Below, piece after piece: positions 8,444 to 20,637 of a DNA stretch of 64,000 nt. Source of the DNA: Theocolax elegans (taxonomy: Eukaryota > Arthropoda > Insecta > Hymenoptera > Cerocephalidae). Under the pieces are notes generated by a model. That model worked only from the letters and a program-made list of their open reading frames with translations. It searched no databases and was not told the origin of the DNA. The DNA lies in NCBI GenBank assembly GCA_026168455.1, contig CM047431.1, forward strand, positions 29,707,958 through 29,771,957, in the 5' to 3' direction. The number at the start of each line of letters is the position of its first letter. Position 1 is the first letter of the stretch. The translations under genes were made by a program, and so were the position numbers.

Positions 8444-9858
8444 CAGGGTGTCTTAAAAGTAAAGATACACCGAATAAATATTCCAGGTAAAAGCTTTTTT
8501 AAAAAAGGTGAAGGTCATTCCTTAAGTAACTTTTTACGACGAATCCAGTGGTGAACTTGGATTTGACCTTCAACTTGTCATTCAAGGTCATTTCAAGGTC
8601 AACTTTGTTTTTTTTAAATGGGAACCCCTATTTTTGACAACAGCAATCGAAAGAGCGAGAAATTTTACGTCTAAACATGTAATCAGGTCATAGGTCAAGG
8701 TAACCTTGAACCTTCTGCTAAAGGTTATTAAGTTTTAGGTATGGATCGGCTCTAATCTGTACTTGTTTGACTTAGGGGTATTAAAAAGGTCAAGGGAATT
8801 TTTGTAATAATGGTATCCAATGGTGACCTTGAATTTGACCTAGCGTTAGACCCTGAAGGTCATTCAAAGGTTAACTTTTTTTTAATGAAAACGGCTATTT
8901 TTCACAACAACAATCAAAAGAGCGGGAAATTTCACTCGAATCTGCTATGGATTAACTCCAATCTGTAAGTTTGAACCTTCAAGGTCATTGCGAAATCAGT
9001 TTTTTTACATTTAGCGTTACCCAGGAACAACGACGTGGACGTAGTAAAATCTCTTCCCTTTGAGGTGCTTGATTTACATGAGTCCCCTCGTCTCCTCGAA
9101 GTGAATGGAGAGCAGTTCGAGCCCTTAAAGTAAGATGAGATTATTACTGCTAATAATTAAATGTGAGATGCAAGGAGACTCACGTTAGTCAAGCACCCCA
9201 AACGTGAGAGGGAAGGGGACTCACGCTAATCAAGCACCCCAAAGGGAAGAGATTTTACTACGTCCACGTCGTTGTTCCTGGGTAACGCTAAATGTAAAAA
9301 AACTGATTTCGCAATGACCTTGAAGGTTCAAACTTACAGATTGGAGTTAATCCATAGCAGATTCGAGTGAAATTTCCCGCTCTTTTGATTGTTGTTGTGA
9401 AAAATAGCCGTTTTCATTAAAAAAAAGTTAACCTTTGAATGACCTTCAGGGTCTAACGCTAGGTCAAATTCAAGGTCACCATTGGATACCATTATTACAA
9501 AAATTCCCTTGACCTTTTTAATACCCCTAAGTCAAACAAGTACAGATTAGAGCCGATCCATACCTAAAACTTAATAACCTTTAGCAGAAGGTTCAAGGTT
9601 ACCTTGACCTATGACCTGATTACATGTTTAGACGTAAAATTTCTCGCTCTTTCGATTGCTGTTGTCAAAAATAGGAGTTCCCATTTAAAAAAAACAAAGT
9701 TGACCTTGAAATGACCTTGAATGACAAGTTGAAGGTCAAATCCAAGTTCACCACTGGATTCGTCGTAAAAAGTTACTTAAGGAATGACCTTCACCTTTTT
9801 TAAAAAAGCTTTTACCTGGAATATTTATTCGGTGTATCTTTACTTTTAAGACACCCTG
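8444..9858. mobile_element. Fold-back (long palindromic) element, 1,415 bp
   Basis: The left end CAGGGTGTCTTAAAAGTAAA is repeated in inverse at the right end (...TTTAAGACACCCTG). The mirror match continues inward for about 630 bp per arm with few mismatches (8,444-9,075 against 9,225-9,858). The centre holds two versions of a GGGGTGCTTGAnTnACGTGAGTC unit. TA or TATA flanks both sides. It interrupts Gypsy-1 just upstream of the protease motif, and no ORF is present. The fold would be an almost complete hairpin; such elements are moved in trans by a TIR transposase that I cannot name. Confidence 0.85.
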
Positions 9859-10629
9859 TATATGTCCTCCAATCTTCAATCTCGCTATCCTATAATACTC
9901 GCTTCCGCAACAGTGAGTTCGTCTTCAACACTTTTGCCTACGAATTCGATTTTGTTCCTTTCACGGCGTTCATTTTCATCATCGATCTTTTTCTCGTCTA
10001 CCATTTTACTCTTATCACTATTGTCTTTATCATCTTCTATTTCTTCTTCATCGATAACTCTTTCCGTATCTACTATATCGTTTTCTTCTTTTGTATTTCT
10101 TTAGTTTCTTCTATTTTCGTCCAATTACTTCAATCTAGGCCAGTGCTACTCCAGGTAGTCTGGGGATTGTCTACCGATAACGTCTTGGAATTCCTCGTCG
10201 CCGAACTTACTGAAACTACCGTGTTATCGTCGTTAAGCATGGTCATCTCGTTCCTTCGGTTGGGCTCTAGTGATTTCCTTTCGCGCTTTGTACGGTCCAC
10301 AACATCCGCTGAGACTGCTAGTAGGGTCGGCCATGGATTCGGATGGGGCCTCTCTTCCTGTAGTATCTCCTTTTTCGACAAATCATCAATACGCTCGACA
10401 TTATTATTAATCTTAACTAATTTATTTTCACCTATTACTTAGATCTTATCTTCTTTATTTTCGATTTTCTCGATTTCCAACAGATCCGCAAACTTCTCAT
10501 CTACTTTTCGAAAATTTCATTCTTTCTACACGTCCAATCCGCACTTAATTTTTAATTTTTATTTTTTCACTTCTCCTCCGTTCGATTTCTTCAATCGAGG
10601 GGAGGGTCGGTTTCGGTTTTATTGTCTTT
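9859..10629 (-). other. Gypsy-1 gag-protease linker region (unresolved)
   Basis: This lies between the knuckle region of gag and the protease. Both strands show only short ORFs of low complexity (Ser-rich on the plus strand; Glu/Lys/Asp-rich when read in the element's direction). I see no domain. It is probably decayed linker sequence of the polyprotein. Confidence 0.4.
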
Positions 10630-12256
10630 TTAGGAGCTGTTGGGACCCCTGGGTTGACTGCTGGGGTGGTACGGGTCCCCGTGTTTCCCCAGCGCTGGCG
10701 TTTCCCCAGTTGTCCCGCAAAGGAGCGCAAGTCGGCAATTCGCAAAAATGTAACCCCCAACTCTACAAACTTGACATGTCGGAGTTGATTGGTGTTGTCT
10801 AGACGGACCGAGGTTAGCTCTATGCCCATTCTGATTGCAGTAATAGCAGGTTACCGACGGACATTCGGAGGCTCTGTGACCTACATGATTACAGTGAAAA
10901 CAGGCTCCCACAAACTCTGATGTCGCTAGATTAACATTCCTTTGTTCCGGTCGTGACCCCTGCTTAGGTATCGCGCCGTTTGGGGTAGATGTTCTGTCTT
11001 GATAATAATCTGTTGCCATTGTATCCATCACTCCGTTCGACGTTGTTTCTTCTATAGTTCGTATTATAATTTATTCCGTAACCATTTCCTCCATAAGTAC
11101 CACGATAATTTCCACCGCCACTTCCACCATAATAAACTCCGTCATTATTTCCTCCATAGTTCTTAAGGTAACCTCCACTTCCTTTTCCTTCATAATTTAC
11201 ATCATTGTTCCTCCCATAAGCTAAATTGTATCCATAGCTGTTGATATTTCCGTAACTCCTTTCATTACCATCCTTCCGCCCACCTCGTGGAATTCGACCA
11301 TTTGCATTATTTGCTCCGCTCCTATAACTTGTGACATTTCCTAAAGACACGCAATATCTTATCACATTCATCGAGATCGTATTTATTGAACTTCTTATTA
11401 TATCGCTTTCTTCTGCTCTTCCTATCATAGTCGTTGCTACTACTATCACTTGAATCCAGTCCGCTATCTTCATCACTACTACTATCTTCACTTCTTGAGT
11501 CGGCATCACTATTCCGTCCATCATAATTAAATTCATCCTCGTTACTCTCATCGTCTTCCGTATTACCTCCCGGCTACTCCTTTTATGTCTCTGACTATTT
11601 TTAAATCCAGTTTCGTTCTTCCCTTTTTTCGCTGATCTTATAATTATCAATTTGGAGTTTTGGAGATGTATATTCTGTAACGAAGACGTAGATTGGATTA
11701 GCCCATGCTGCATAGCTATTATTCGCAAGGTTGTATTTCCTACGTAGGTAGATGCAACGGATATCGTAGGTGTGGTATGAGCAGTCGTTGAGGTGGTGAC
11801 TGCTTGTTGTATCGGCACCGGAACGATGGGCCGTTCACATTCCTCACTTTGTCCCCTACTAGTAGATGGGTCAGCGGCTACACCTTCATCCGTGTCCGAG
11901 CCAGTCGCATACCTTTGCTCTGTTGTTCTAGATACGGTATTCCCAGTCAATCTCCGAGCTAGAATTTCCTCAGAACCGTCTGACTCAAATCCGCGTGTTG
12001 TGACCGGAGGTTCAAAACCTCTTTCGTCGAGCTCGGGGTTCCACGGCACGGTATCATCTGTTGATCGGAGTCCCGCACGGAAAAGTCGGTTTATCAAAGT
12101 TTTCTTTCGGCCCCTAGTCTTCAAGCCCATAGTATCTAAAAGAACTACGAGGTCATGTGGATCGTACGATCCTATCCTATTATAAGATTGTAGTGCCTCG
12201 GGATCTTTCAAGACGTCTTTCAACCAGGCATTAATCCGTCGGTTATGTTGCGCCAT
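10630..12256 (-). pseudogene. Gypsy-1 gag (frameshifted)
   Basis: Starts at the ATG at 12,256 with MAQHNRRINAWL. Residues about 25-75 form a SAP-like helix-turn-helix pattern (VVLLDTMGLKTRGRKKTLINRL), followed by TVPWNPELDER. The middle is frameshifted. Residues about 325-410 are Gly/Tyr/Asn-rich, then a second frame (11,031-10,630) carries CFHCNHVGHRASEC, a partial second knuckle CYYCNQNGH and a third cysteine pair CQVC. Gag would package RNA and form virus-like particles. I could not find an intact capsid (retrotrans_gag) core, so part may be lost. The N-terminal layout matches that of the Gypsy-2 gag at 51,446, so the two belong to one lineage. Confidence 0.75.
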
Positions 12257-12516
12257 AATTGATGGTCTATTACAATTGTACTCTAAAAATTGTTTCCGTT
12301 AAAGATACCTCTGAAAATACAGTATACAGCCGATCTATAAAAATTTTCAACCACTCCTACCGTAAGTTATATTTAACGAAATCTTAAAAAAATTAATCGA
12401 AAAGAGGAAAAAAAATTGTTTCATATAATTATTGTCTGATAATAGCCGACCCGTAACCTAGGTTTTATAACTAAATACGCCCATTTATAAACTGTCACAC
12501 CAATTATTTATCACAC

Positions 12517-12566
<50 letters not shown>

Positions 12567-12624
12567 ATGTGTGATAAATAATCAGCAAAGAAAATTAGAT
12601 TGGTGGTATTTTTGATTACTTAAT

Positions 12625-12660
<36 letters not shown>

Positions 12661-14182
12661 GGTATTCCACGTGAAGTGGTCCGATCAAAATTTTAAAATG
12701 CACCAAATTTTGGGTACACTTTGCAAATGTTTTTCAGAATACAGAAAAAAATTTTTAGGTACTGGAATCTATTTGCTCAAAAGTTATTCTAACCTCAAAA
12801 AGTGAATTTTTCCATATTTTTTTCAACACCAGCTGGGTTTACCGCTATATAACTCAAAATCTATCAACTTTTACTATATAACATTATATGTAACATTCGT
12901 TGCTAATTATATCTAGAATTTCTTCTTCTGGGTTAGAATTTCTAATCTCCAAGTCATTGTTACATAAACTACATGTCAATATTCAACTTAAAAAAAGTGC
13001 AAGTGCGCCACCTTTGATTTTTTCATCCAAAAGTCTAAAAGAAAGCTTGGAGCAATACCTTTCAAATGGTCTGTAGTATTTTTATGGCCTCCAATTCTGT
13101 AAAAAGTTATGACAATTTAAAGAAACACGAAATTTTTTAAAAAATTTAAATGGGAATTACCATGTTAATTTTTGTGAATTTTTTGTCTTTTTTTAAATTG
13201 TCATAACTTTTTACAGAATTGAAGGCCATAAAAATGCTACAGACCATTTGAAAGGTATTGCTCCAAGCTTTCTTTCAGACTTTTGGATGAAAAAATCAAA
13301 GGTGGCGCAATTGCACTTTTTTCAAGTTGAATATTGACATGTAGTTTATGTAACATTGACCTTGAGATTAGAAATTCTAACCCAGAAGAATAAATTCTAG
13401 ATATAATTAGCAACGAATGTTACATATAATGTTCTATAGTAAAAGTTGATAGATTTTGAGTTATATAGCGGTAAACCCAGCTGGTGTTGAAAAAACTATG
13501 GAAAAATTCACTTTTTGAGGTTAGATTAACTTTTGAGCAAATAGATTCCAGTACCTAAAAATTTTTTTCTGTATTCTGAAAAACATTTGCAAAGTGTACC
13601 CAAAATTTGGTGCATTTTAAAATTTTGATCGGACCACTTCACGTGGAATACCCCATATATATATATATAATAAAGTAATCAAAAATACCACCAATCTAAT
13701 CTTCTTTGTCTAATCTAACAATAATTGGTATCTAATATGACCTCAATATGAGAAATTTTCTAATTCCTGAAATTAAGGTTTTCCTTCAATTACCATAAAG
13801 AAAAGAAAAATTCTTATTTCACATCAATCTTCCTGAAAATAAAGTTTTCCTTCAAATAAAATACATATGTTTCTATTACAAATATATTAACAAATATCAA
13901 TTATTCAAAATGTGGCGTGACACAGATAAAGTGGAATCATAATATCCTTAATTTCAAATATATATGTTTAATGGAAAATATAAAATATCGACAAAGAAAC
14001 TTCAAAGTATTTCAAACTAAGAAATTTTCGTTTATGGGCAGATTACACATTATATATTCACTACATTCATCCATAAACATTCACGAGTTTCTTGGAATTT
14101 TCTAAGAGCTTTTCTCGTTACACGAAAATGTTTACAGCAAATTTTAATTACAAAATTTTTTATAAATGTTAATTTAGCGCAT
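12257..14182 (-). other. Gypsy-1 leader between PBS and gag
   Basis: Non-coding leader, mostly occupied by the palindromic element at 12,572-13,720. A separate perfect-looking hairpin, TTATTTATCACACATATAC through an (AT)n run to GTGTGATAAATAA, lies at about 12,506-12,581. The rest (13,720-14,182) is AT-rich with no signal. Confidence 0.6.
12572..13720. mobile_element. Fold-back palindrome of the GGGGTATTCCACGTG family
   Basis: Core 12,659-13,654 begins GGGGTATTCCACGTGAAGTG and ends with its inverse. The two arms match for nearly 500 bp each. The symmetry extends outward through (AT)n tracts into GATTGGTGGTATTTTTGAT and its inverse, to about 12,572 and 13,720. A truncated end of the same family is at 31,776-31,847. 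There is no ORF. Confidence 0.82.
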
Positions 14183-14202
14183 GAGCCCCACGTTCGGCGC
14201 CA
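14183..14202 (-). promoter_or_regulatory. Primer-binding site, tRNA-Lys type
   Basis: The minus strand reads TGGCGCCGAACGTGGGGCTC, starting three bases (AAA) after the LTR end ACA. This is complementary to the 3' end of insect tRNA-Lys(CTT), which I recall as ending GAGCCCCACGTTGGGCGCCA, with one mismatch. It confirms LTR boundary and orientation. Confidence 0.8.
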
Positions 14203-14205
14203 TTT

Positions 14206-15897
14206 TGTAACGTTGATTTTCCTTGAGAGGATTCCGTGTACAACGATTACTGAGGGCGTACGTTTTCCGATTTCAGTTTGTGGTCCTACGTAATTAGTTT
14301 TCAATTGTATTTTATATTATCAATCTCGACGGTCAAATGATTCTTAGTTGGTGGGCGCCAGACGGCCGATAGGGTTTTGAGACTCACCAGGGTGTAAAGG
14401 TGTTCCTGCGTCGTCACGACGGACAGTGACGATAACCAACGTTGTTCCAATACTCTGAAATGGGGGAGAGAACCGAAAAGATTCGAAAAAAAAACATAAT
14501 ACAAATGTTTAGGAAATAATCCAACAATAGTTTTATTATTTAATTTTTAAAACCCGTTATATGTACATGGTTACAACTCGTATTTATTTTCTCTACAAAA
14601 TAGCCCACTGGTGACACACAATTATAACGAAATCAATCGGTACAAATATACATTAACCACACCACGTGTACACGAGAAAAACTCCTTTACGTATTAAATT
14701 ATTAATATTTGAAATTATTTATATCAACATATATTAATTTTACTTTATTCCCGAGTTAAATTCGTATAAATTAATGAAAAAGGAAAACTAAATGACGAAA
14801 ATTCTCAAGACGCGATATCTCACATATTCCACGAAATTTGCGCTTTAATTACAAAAATTATACAATGGCCAGACAGACCACTCACCGCAATTCCGCCAAG
14901 AAATATCCTTACGTGGACCTCTCGCTTATGCGCAACAATCTCACAATAATCAATCTATTTCTTTTCCTCTCCTCAACAATAGATATATATCCGTATATCC
15001 AATAGTACTATCTTTAAACAAAACCTCTGAATATTCTCGCTCGTGATAAAGAAAGAATTTTAGAAGTTGTACTGGCTATGGTTAAACACCAAATGACCAC
15101 CTTTTTCTCCTTCGATCTCGAGTATCTCCCGAAAGATCCAATCCGGGGCGCTGAAGTCCTTCTTCTTTGTTTATTTAACCAATCGGTTTATCCCTTTTCC
15201 TTAATCAGTTAACCGATCTTCGTTCCGCAGCGCCACTTGTTTCGCTCCTCGTCTGTGAATATCGGAGCGTCCGACGGAATACAATTGCAATTTCCTATTC
15301 TGCATGGTCAAGCGCCTCCACCTATGCAATGTGCTACGGAATGTATTGTGCTACGGCGACAATCTTCTTCTCCATAAGGTAAGTAGTACTTAAAACCATA
15401 GTAACAACCTTCTGTTAAACAAGAGAGACTAAATCTTTTAGCCCTGGTAACGGGGGTAACCCGGACCGAGCTACTGAACAGTTTGTTACATGCGACCTAA
15501 CCTCTCCTATCACTCCTAATTATACTTATAGTGTACACATATCTTTCCTTCTTTCTATCCTTTATTTCCTACCTTTACCTTTATACAATTTAATCATTAT
15601 ATTAACCATCATTTTAGTAACCATATACTTTAATATAAACGATATTTTCTTTCTTTTCAGGTACTGAACGAGCCAACATGGTGAGGAGGCAACAAGAATG
15701 TAGTTGGCCCTAGGTTGACAGGGGCCTTCTACACCGTACCTCACCACAGCGAGTCCTTGCAGAACCTTCGGGGGTCTACAGCTCACAAACATGACAGAAG
15801 GTCTTGTTTGTGCCCAGGTAAGCGTTTCCAGTCTTAGTATGAGGGTATTTAAGATCATTCGTAACCCGCTCTTCAAATATATATTAATCTTTAACTA
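14206..15897 (-). mobile_element. Gypsy-1 5' LTR (right copy), first part
   Basis: Homologous to 535-4,941 minus its insertions. It starts TGTAACGTTG next to the PBS and is interrupted at 15,897 after TTAATCTTTAAC. The rest of the LTR resumes at about 29,541. It keeps both empty target sites for the solo LTR and the TIR element of the other LTR. Confidence 0.85.
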
Positions 15898-16002
15898 GCA
15901 ACAAATACCTCGGCCGCTAACGCTCCCTCGGTCGATTTAAACTTTTGATTTATTTTGTTGTATCAATATTAATTATTAGGAAAACATTTAAACTATATGA
16001 AG
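15898..16002. other. Left edge of the 13.6-kb insertion in the LTR
   Basis: Unassigned 105 bp starting TAGCAACAAATACCTCGG, between the broken LTR and the LINE tail. No TIR partner was seen near 29,540. Confidence 0.3.
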
Positions 16003-16291
16003 TTATTTATTTATTTATTTATTTATTTACCAGAGTAATATACACAAAGTACATACATGTTTGCTAACCTCTAAACATACATAATATGTCCGAGGTAGCC
16101 AAAAACATCCTATAGAGGTAGACACAGCTACCTGTACATAGGTCCAGTTTATCTAACACTTACAAACTACTTAAAACTACAATTCCAAGATCTTCAAATC
16201 ATCTTGAATATTAATCACAGTACCCAAAACAAAAAGCTATAATTCAATTATAGTATTGCATATATATATATTATTTTTCTATAAATATTTT

Positions 16292-19159
16292 CTATAATAT
16301 ATTTGTTCCAATCCATTTCTTAATCTTTTTCTTATTGTATTTTTTATTTATGTCTAAGTTTTTAAGATTAATGTTAGTATTAGGCAAACAATTGAAAATT
16401 TGTATCGCTCTAACATAGTTATTTTTGTCACTAACAGCTTTCGTGCACTTTGGTGGAATTATTAGTTTATTTCTAGTTACACTTCTAGACATTTCATATA
16501 TACTTTTGAGATCATCATAATGGTATATTACACACTCATAAGCAAAAATTTGTTTTAAATTCAAAGGACAGTCTTGATCAAAGTTATTTTTGTTCACAAT
16601 TCTTAAAATTCTTTTCTGTACCTTTTGTAATAAGTCAAGCTTATTTTTATAAGCTCCACCCCAAGCTATATTACCATAGCTAATAATGCTATGGAAAAAT
16701 GCATAATATATCAATCTAAGAGTGTCTGATTGCATATATTTCGACATTTTATACATTATATATATTATATATTTGGTTTTCTTGATCAGATAATCAATAT
16801 GTTTATCCCATCTCAAATTGAAATCAAATATAATACCTAAGTATTTACAAGATTCAACCCTGCTTAATTTATTACCCTGTATGTAAATATTCATATCAAT
16901 AGGAACACTATCTCTGTAATTCCCAAATGTTATATATACGGTTTTCGTTATGTTTAGGGATAATTTATTAAGTTCTAACCAGTCAGTTATGTCTTCCAAA
17001 TACTCATTCATTTTACTTTCAACCCTCTCCCAAGTATCATCAGTTACAATAATTGCAGTATCGTCTGCATAAGAGATAGTATTATCTTTTCGATCGGTTA
17101 ATAAATCATTAACATAAATTATGAATAAGAGTGGTCCCAGTATAGTACCTTGAGGTACTCCTGTAGTTATTGTTTCAAAGTAACTTTCAGTCGTTCCTAT
17201 CCTTACTTTTTGCCTTCTATTATTTAAATAATTTGATACAAGTGTATGTGCCTTACCACGTATACCATAGTTATATAATTTGTTTAATAGGATTGAGTGA
17301 TTGACAGTGTCAAAAGCTTTGGCTAGATCGAGGAAGGTAATGGCTGTTGGTTTACTTTTATCTAAATTACTGTACAATAAATTAGTTATGTAACTAAGCG
17401 CATCTTTAGTGCCTTTGTTTTTTATAAATCCAAATTGATTCTGGGCTAATAGTTTATTCTTATCAAAGAACGATTGTAATCTCACATATACAATTTTCTC
17501 TAAGATTTTTGCTAGATTAGATATTAATGATATCGGTCTATAATTTGATAATTCCGTTTTCTTACCAGATTTAAATATTGGCACTACTTCTGCAGTTTTT
17601 AGGGCCAGAGGCCATACCGATTTCTCAAGACAAAGATTAAAAATATGAGTCAACGCATTAGTAATAATATATGATATTGTTTTTAAGGCTTTGGTTGTGA
17701 TGTTATCAACTCCCCCATTTTTTAGTTTCATATTTTCAATTATTTGTAAAATTTCCGAGTTATTTGTAGGATTCATAAATATCGAGTCTTTATTCATAGA
17801 AGGCAATTTTAATATTTTACCCTTTTGGTTATTTATTTTATCACTTAAGTTTTTTCCAATTCTACAAAAGTAAGAGTTCATATTATTTGCAATTAGAAAA
17901 GGGTCCTGTATTATATTATTGTTGCTAGTTTCAATTTTGCTAATGTAATTATCATCTTGCAAATTATTTCCCATTTTATTTTTTATATATTTCCAAATTT
18001 CTTTTGCATTATTGACATTTTTCTTAATTAGATTTCTTTCATAATTCATTTTTGCCTCTTTAATCACTTTATCTAGACATTTCGCATAGTTTTTATATTC
18101 TAGTTTGATTTGATTATTTTTTGGTTCTTTTCGCATTTTAAGATATAATTGTTCTTTTTTTTCACACGATATAATTATTGCCTTAGAAATCCAATCCTTT
18201 CTTGGATTTCTTTTATGGTTCTTTGTTTTTATTATCTTTTTAGACTTTATTAAGCAGTCTTGTATTTCATTTATAAGAAATGTTGTAGCTTCTTCCGGAT
18301 CATGCATTGATTCTATTTTGTTCCAATTTCTATTCATTGCTATATTATGCAATTTAGTGTAATTATAATAATGTTTTGCAATCTCATTTTTTAAAGTTGG
18401 AGGCTTATCTATTTTTAAGAATAGTGGATAATGATCAGTAAAAGGGGTCGAAAGTTTAAATGTATTAGTGCTAATAGACTGAGATTTTATATATATGTTA
18501 TCAATGCATGTTCGATTTCCGCCACAATCATTAGGTCTAGTTGTATCTATAAAACCAGGAAAGAAACCTTTTTCAAGCATATTATTTAATAATTCTTGAC
18601 TGTATATATCATCTTTCATAATGTTGATGTTAAAATCACCAATAATTAGATGATTTTTAGTATTTCTTTTTTTGTCAATATATGTTTTTAAGTTTGCTAT
18701 AAACTCAAGAGTAGATATATCATGGCATCTATACAGCGCTGATATTTCTAGATTACTGCTATTGTTTAATTTTATTCTTGTGTTTAATAATTTCAACTTG
18801 TTTATTTCAATTATCTCCGTGATTTCAGTAACGCAATCCTTTATATATACAACTACACCATCATTTTGATTAATATTACTATTATTATAATACATTTTAT
18901 AACCTGATATCGCATACAGCTGAACATTCATCAAGTTCCATGTTTCTGAACATACAATTACATAAGGTTTGATCTTTAAACTCCTAATAAAAATTTCAAG
19001 TTTTAAAAAATTGGCATTTAGGCTTCTCACATTAACATAGAGTATTATACTATTTTTTTTATTTAGATTCTTATTAAGAGTTTTTAGATCTGAATAGACT
19101 TTTTCTTCGTGAATCACTTCCTTTTGTAATTCTTCAATAAAGTGAATATGTTGCTCCAT
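16292..19159 (-). CDS. LINE ORF2: endonuclease and reverse transcriptase
   Basis: The protein is 955 aa, a usual size for this group. Residues about 38-255 form an APE-type endonuclease: LYVNVRSLNAN, CSETWN, IIGDFNIN, then CIDNIYI and the terminal TDHYPL. Residues about 490-760 are the RT: KTAEVVPIFKSG, NYRPISLIS, LDLAKAFDTVNH (motif A), GVPQGTILGPLLF (motif B) and SYADDTAI (motif C, catalytic YADD). A long C-terminal thumb and tail follow. No RNase H or zinc knuckle is evident at the C-terminus. The ATG follows the ORF1 stop by 2 nt (TAG-TA-ATG), suggesting translation by termination-reinitiation. The protein nicks the target and copies its own RNA in place. All catalytic signatures I can check are intact. 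Base composition is strongly AT-rich, like the surroundings. Confidence 0.92.
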   Translation of the reverse strand: MEQHIHFIEELQKEVIHEEKVYSDLKTLNKNLNKKNSIILYVNVRSLNANFLKLEIFIRSLKIKPYVIVCSETWNLMNVQLYAISGYKMYYNNSNINQNDGVVVYIKDCVTEITEIIEINKLKLLNTRIKLNNSSNLEISALYRCHDISTLEFIANLKTYIDKKRNTKNHLIIGDFNINIMKDDIYSQELLNNMLEKGFFPGFIDTTRPNDCGGNRTCIDNIYIKSQSISTNTFKLSTPFTDHYPLFLKIDKPPTLKNEIAKHYYNYTKLHNIAMNRNWNKIESMHDPEEATTFLINEIQDCLIKSKKIIKTKNHKRNPRKDWISKAIIISCEKKEQLYLKMRKEPKNNQIKLEYKNYAKCLDKVIKEAKMNYERNLIKKNVNNAKEIWKYIKNKMGNNLQDDNYISKIETSNNNIIQDPFLIANNMNSYFCRIGKNLSDKINNQKGKILKLPSMNKDSIFMNPTNNSEILQIIENMKLKNGGVDNITTKALKTISYIITNALTHIFNLCLEKSVWPLALKTAEVVPIFKSGKKTELSNYRPISLISNLAKILEKIVYVRLQSFFDKNKLLAQNQFGFIKNKGTKDALSYITNLLYSNLDKSKPTAITFLDLAKAFDTVNHSILLNKLYNYGIRGKAHTLVSNYLNNRRQKVRIGTTESYFETITTGVPQGTILGPLLFIIYVNDLLTDRKDNTISYADDTAIIVTDDTWERVESKMNEYLEDITDWLELNKLSLNITKTVYITFGNYRDSVPIDMNIYIQGNKLSRVESCKYLGIIFDFNLRWDKHIDYLIKKTKYIIYIMYKMSKYMQSDTLRLIYYAFFHSIISYGNIAWGGAYKNKLDLLQKVQKRILRIVNKNNFDQDCPLNLKQIFAYECVIYHYDDLKSIYEMSRSVTRNKLIIPPKCTKAVSDKNNYVRAIQIFNCLPNTNINLKNLDINKKYNKKKIKKWIGTNIL

Positions 19160-19161
19160 TA

Positions 19162-20637
19162 CTAAGACTTTCGATTTCTTTGGTTTGAGGAATTATTTTG
19201 CGTGACGTCAGTGCTGACTGAAGAATTCTTTGTTTTGCTGATATTCATGTTGGTCATCGACTTGGTTTCTTTAATGTTTCCTACATTACCAACTAATCTT
19301 GGTATAGTAGGACTAATTGGGTAATCAGTCATATCTATGTATCTTTGTATCTTCTTTTTTAATATTGCACATTTCTGTGTATCATTGGCCATATGATTAA
19401 ATTCTAGATTTGTTTTATATTTTGAGTTGCTGAAGAAACAGTTAATACATGTATTAGTAGATTGGCTATCACATTGTATAGTTGAGTGCGGACCAGCACA
19501 CTTTATACAACATGCAGGATTTCTGCATTTTAATGTATTATGTCCAAACCTTCCACAATTAAAACATGGCTTAATGTTTATTAGATCCCAAACCTTACAG
19601 CTTTGATATCCAATAAAAATTCTATTTTTATTATCTGCAATAATTTTATACAATACTCTTGGTACTTCAATAATTATGCTGGATTTATTAGTTTTCATTA
19701 TACGATTTATGTGTAATACTCGACATTTCTCTTGATATTCTTTGAAGTTTCTTATATTTAAATCATTTTCAATTTCTTCTAAATTCATATTAGTATAATT
19801 ATCTACTCCAACTATTTTCATCTTTGGATATTCAATTTTCTCAATACTTGTTTTACAGTGATCAGAGATTTTTTCTGTGAGCAATTGAACTGTTGCCTCA
19901 GCACTCTTTTCATCCATGCTAATTATTTCTATTTCATTCTCATTTATTATTCTAAATTTCTTAGTTTTAACTTCTTTTTCTTTTACTAAAACATCACAGA
20001 CTTTTTTTGTAAAAGCTTTCTTACCTTCTACATCTTTTTTAGTATTCTTGATAATAATCTTCGGTATTCTTTTACTTTTAGTAGGTGGTATATTGGAAGT
20101 TGCTTGTGCATAAGTTTTTAGGTTATTTTGTATCGTATCCGACTTGTCGTCGCTTTTTTCTTTTTTTATTAATTCTTTTAATAGTGCGTTTTTTTCCATA
20201 AGTTCTTGATTAAGTTGTTTTAATAATTGATTTTCAACTTGTATATTTTCTAAATCAGTATTTTCCGATAAAATTGTTGCATTAAACTTGTCTCCATCTC
20301 CATGTGATGATAAAATAGAAATTTCATTTAGAATTTTATGTTTTACTTGTTCTTCTTTTGCACTTTTTATTTGAGCAATTAGTATTTTTGCTTCTTTACT
20401 TAAATTAGTTTCTTGATCTTTTAAGGTTAAGTTGAGCTCCACGTGGTCCGGACATATCACAAATACATCACTGATAAATTTTTTGTTCTTACACTTGTCA
20501 TAATCACTTTTATGATACACATTTTCACACACTATACAAATTACAACTGTTACTTTAAGTTTTGGGTGACATTTAAATACTTTATCAAGATTTTCATCAG
20601 GAGGCTTATCAGGAGGCTCACCACCTCCCGCGGCCAT
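19162..20637 (-). CDS. LINE ORF1: zinc-knuckle nucleic-acid-binding protein
   Basis: The protein is 491 aa. Residues about 23-65 contain a Cys/His cluster (CHP... CIVCENVYH ... CPDH), which resembles a PHD-type finger as found in some Jockey/CR1 ORF1 proteins. A Lys/Glu-rich, coiled-coil-like region follows to about residue 190. Residues about 195-345 would suit an RRM-like fold. Then come knuckles CFNCGRFGHNTLKC and CCIKCAGPHSTIQC and a further Cys/His group (CINCFF ... NHMANDTQKC) at about 357-425. The tail is Ser/Asn/Thr-rich. The role known for the family is binding element RNA to form the transposition particle. The frame is uninterrupted and leads straight into ORF2. Confidence 0.87.
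   Translation of the reverse strand: MAAGGGEPPDKPPDENLDKVFKCHPKLKVTVVICIVCENVYHKSDYDKCKNKKFISDVFVICPDHVELNLTLKDQETNLSKEAKILIAQIKSAKEEQVKHKILNEISILSSHGDGDKFNATILSENTDLENIQVENQLLKQLNQELMEKNALLKELIKKEKSDDKSDTIQNNLKTYAQATSNIPPTKSKRIPKIIIKNTKKDVEGKKAFTKKVCDVLVKEKEVKTKKFRIINENEIEIISMDEKSAEATVQLLTEKISDHCKTSIEKIEYPKMKIVGVDNYTNMNLEEIENDLNIRNFKEYQEKCRVLHINRIMKTNKSSIIIEVPRVLYKIIADNKNRIFIGYQSCKVWDLINIKPCFNCGRFGHNTLKCRNPACCIKCAGPHSTIQCDSQSTNTCINCFFSNSKYKTNLEFNHMANDTQKCAILKKKIQRYIDMTDYPISPTIPRLVGNVGNIKETKSMTNMNISKTKNSSVSTDVTQNNSSNQRNRKS

Noticed and set aside
10964..12256. CRISPR-like or regular spaced repeats in the Gly/Tyr/Asn-rich gag region and the satellites
   Set aside because: Direct repeats are contiguous satellites or codon-biased low-complexity coding sequence, without unique spacers; the genome is eukaryotic.
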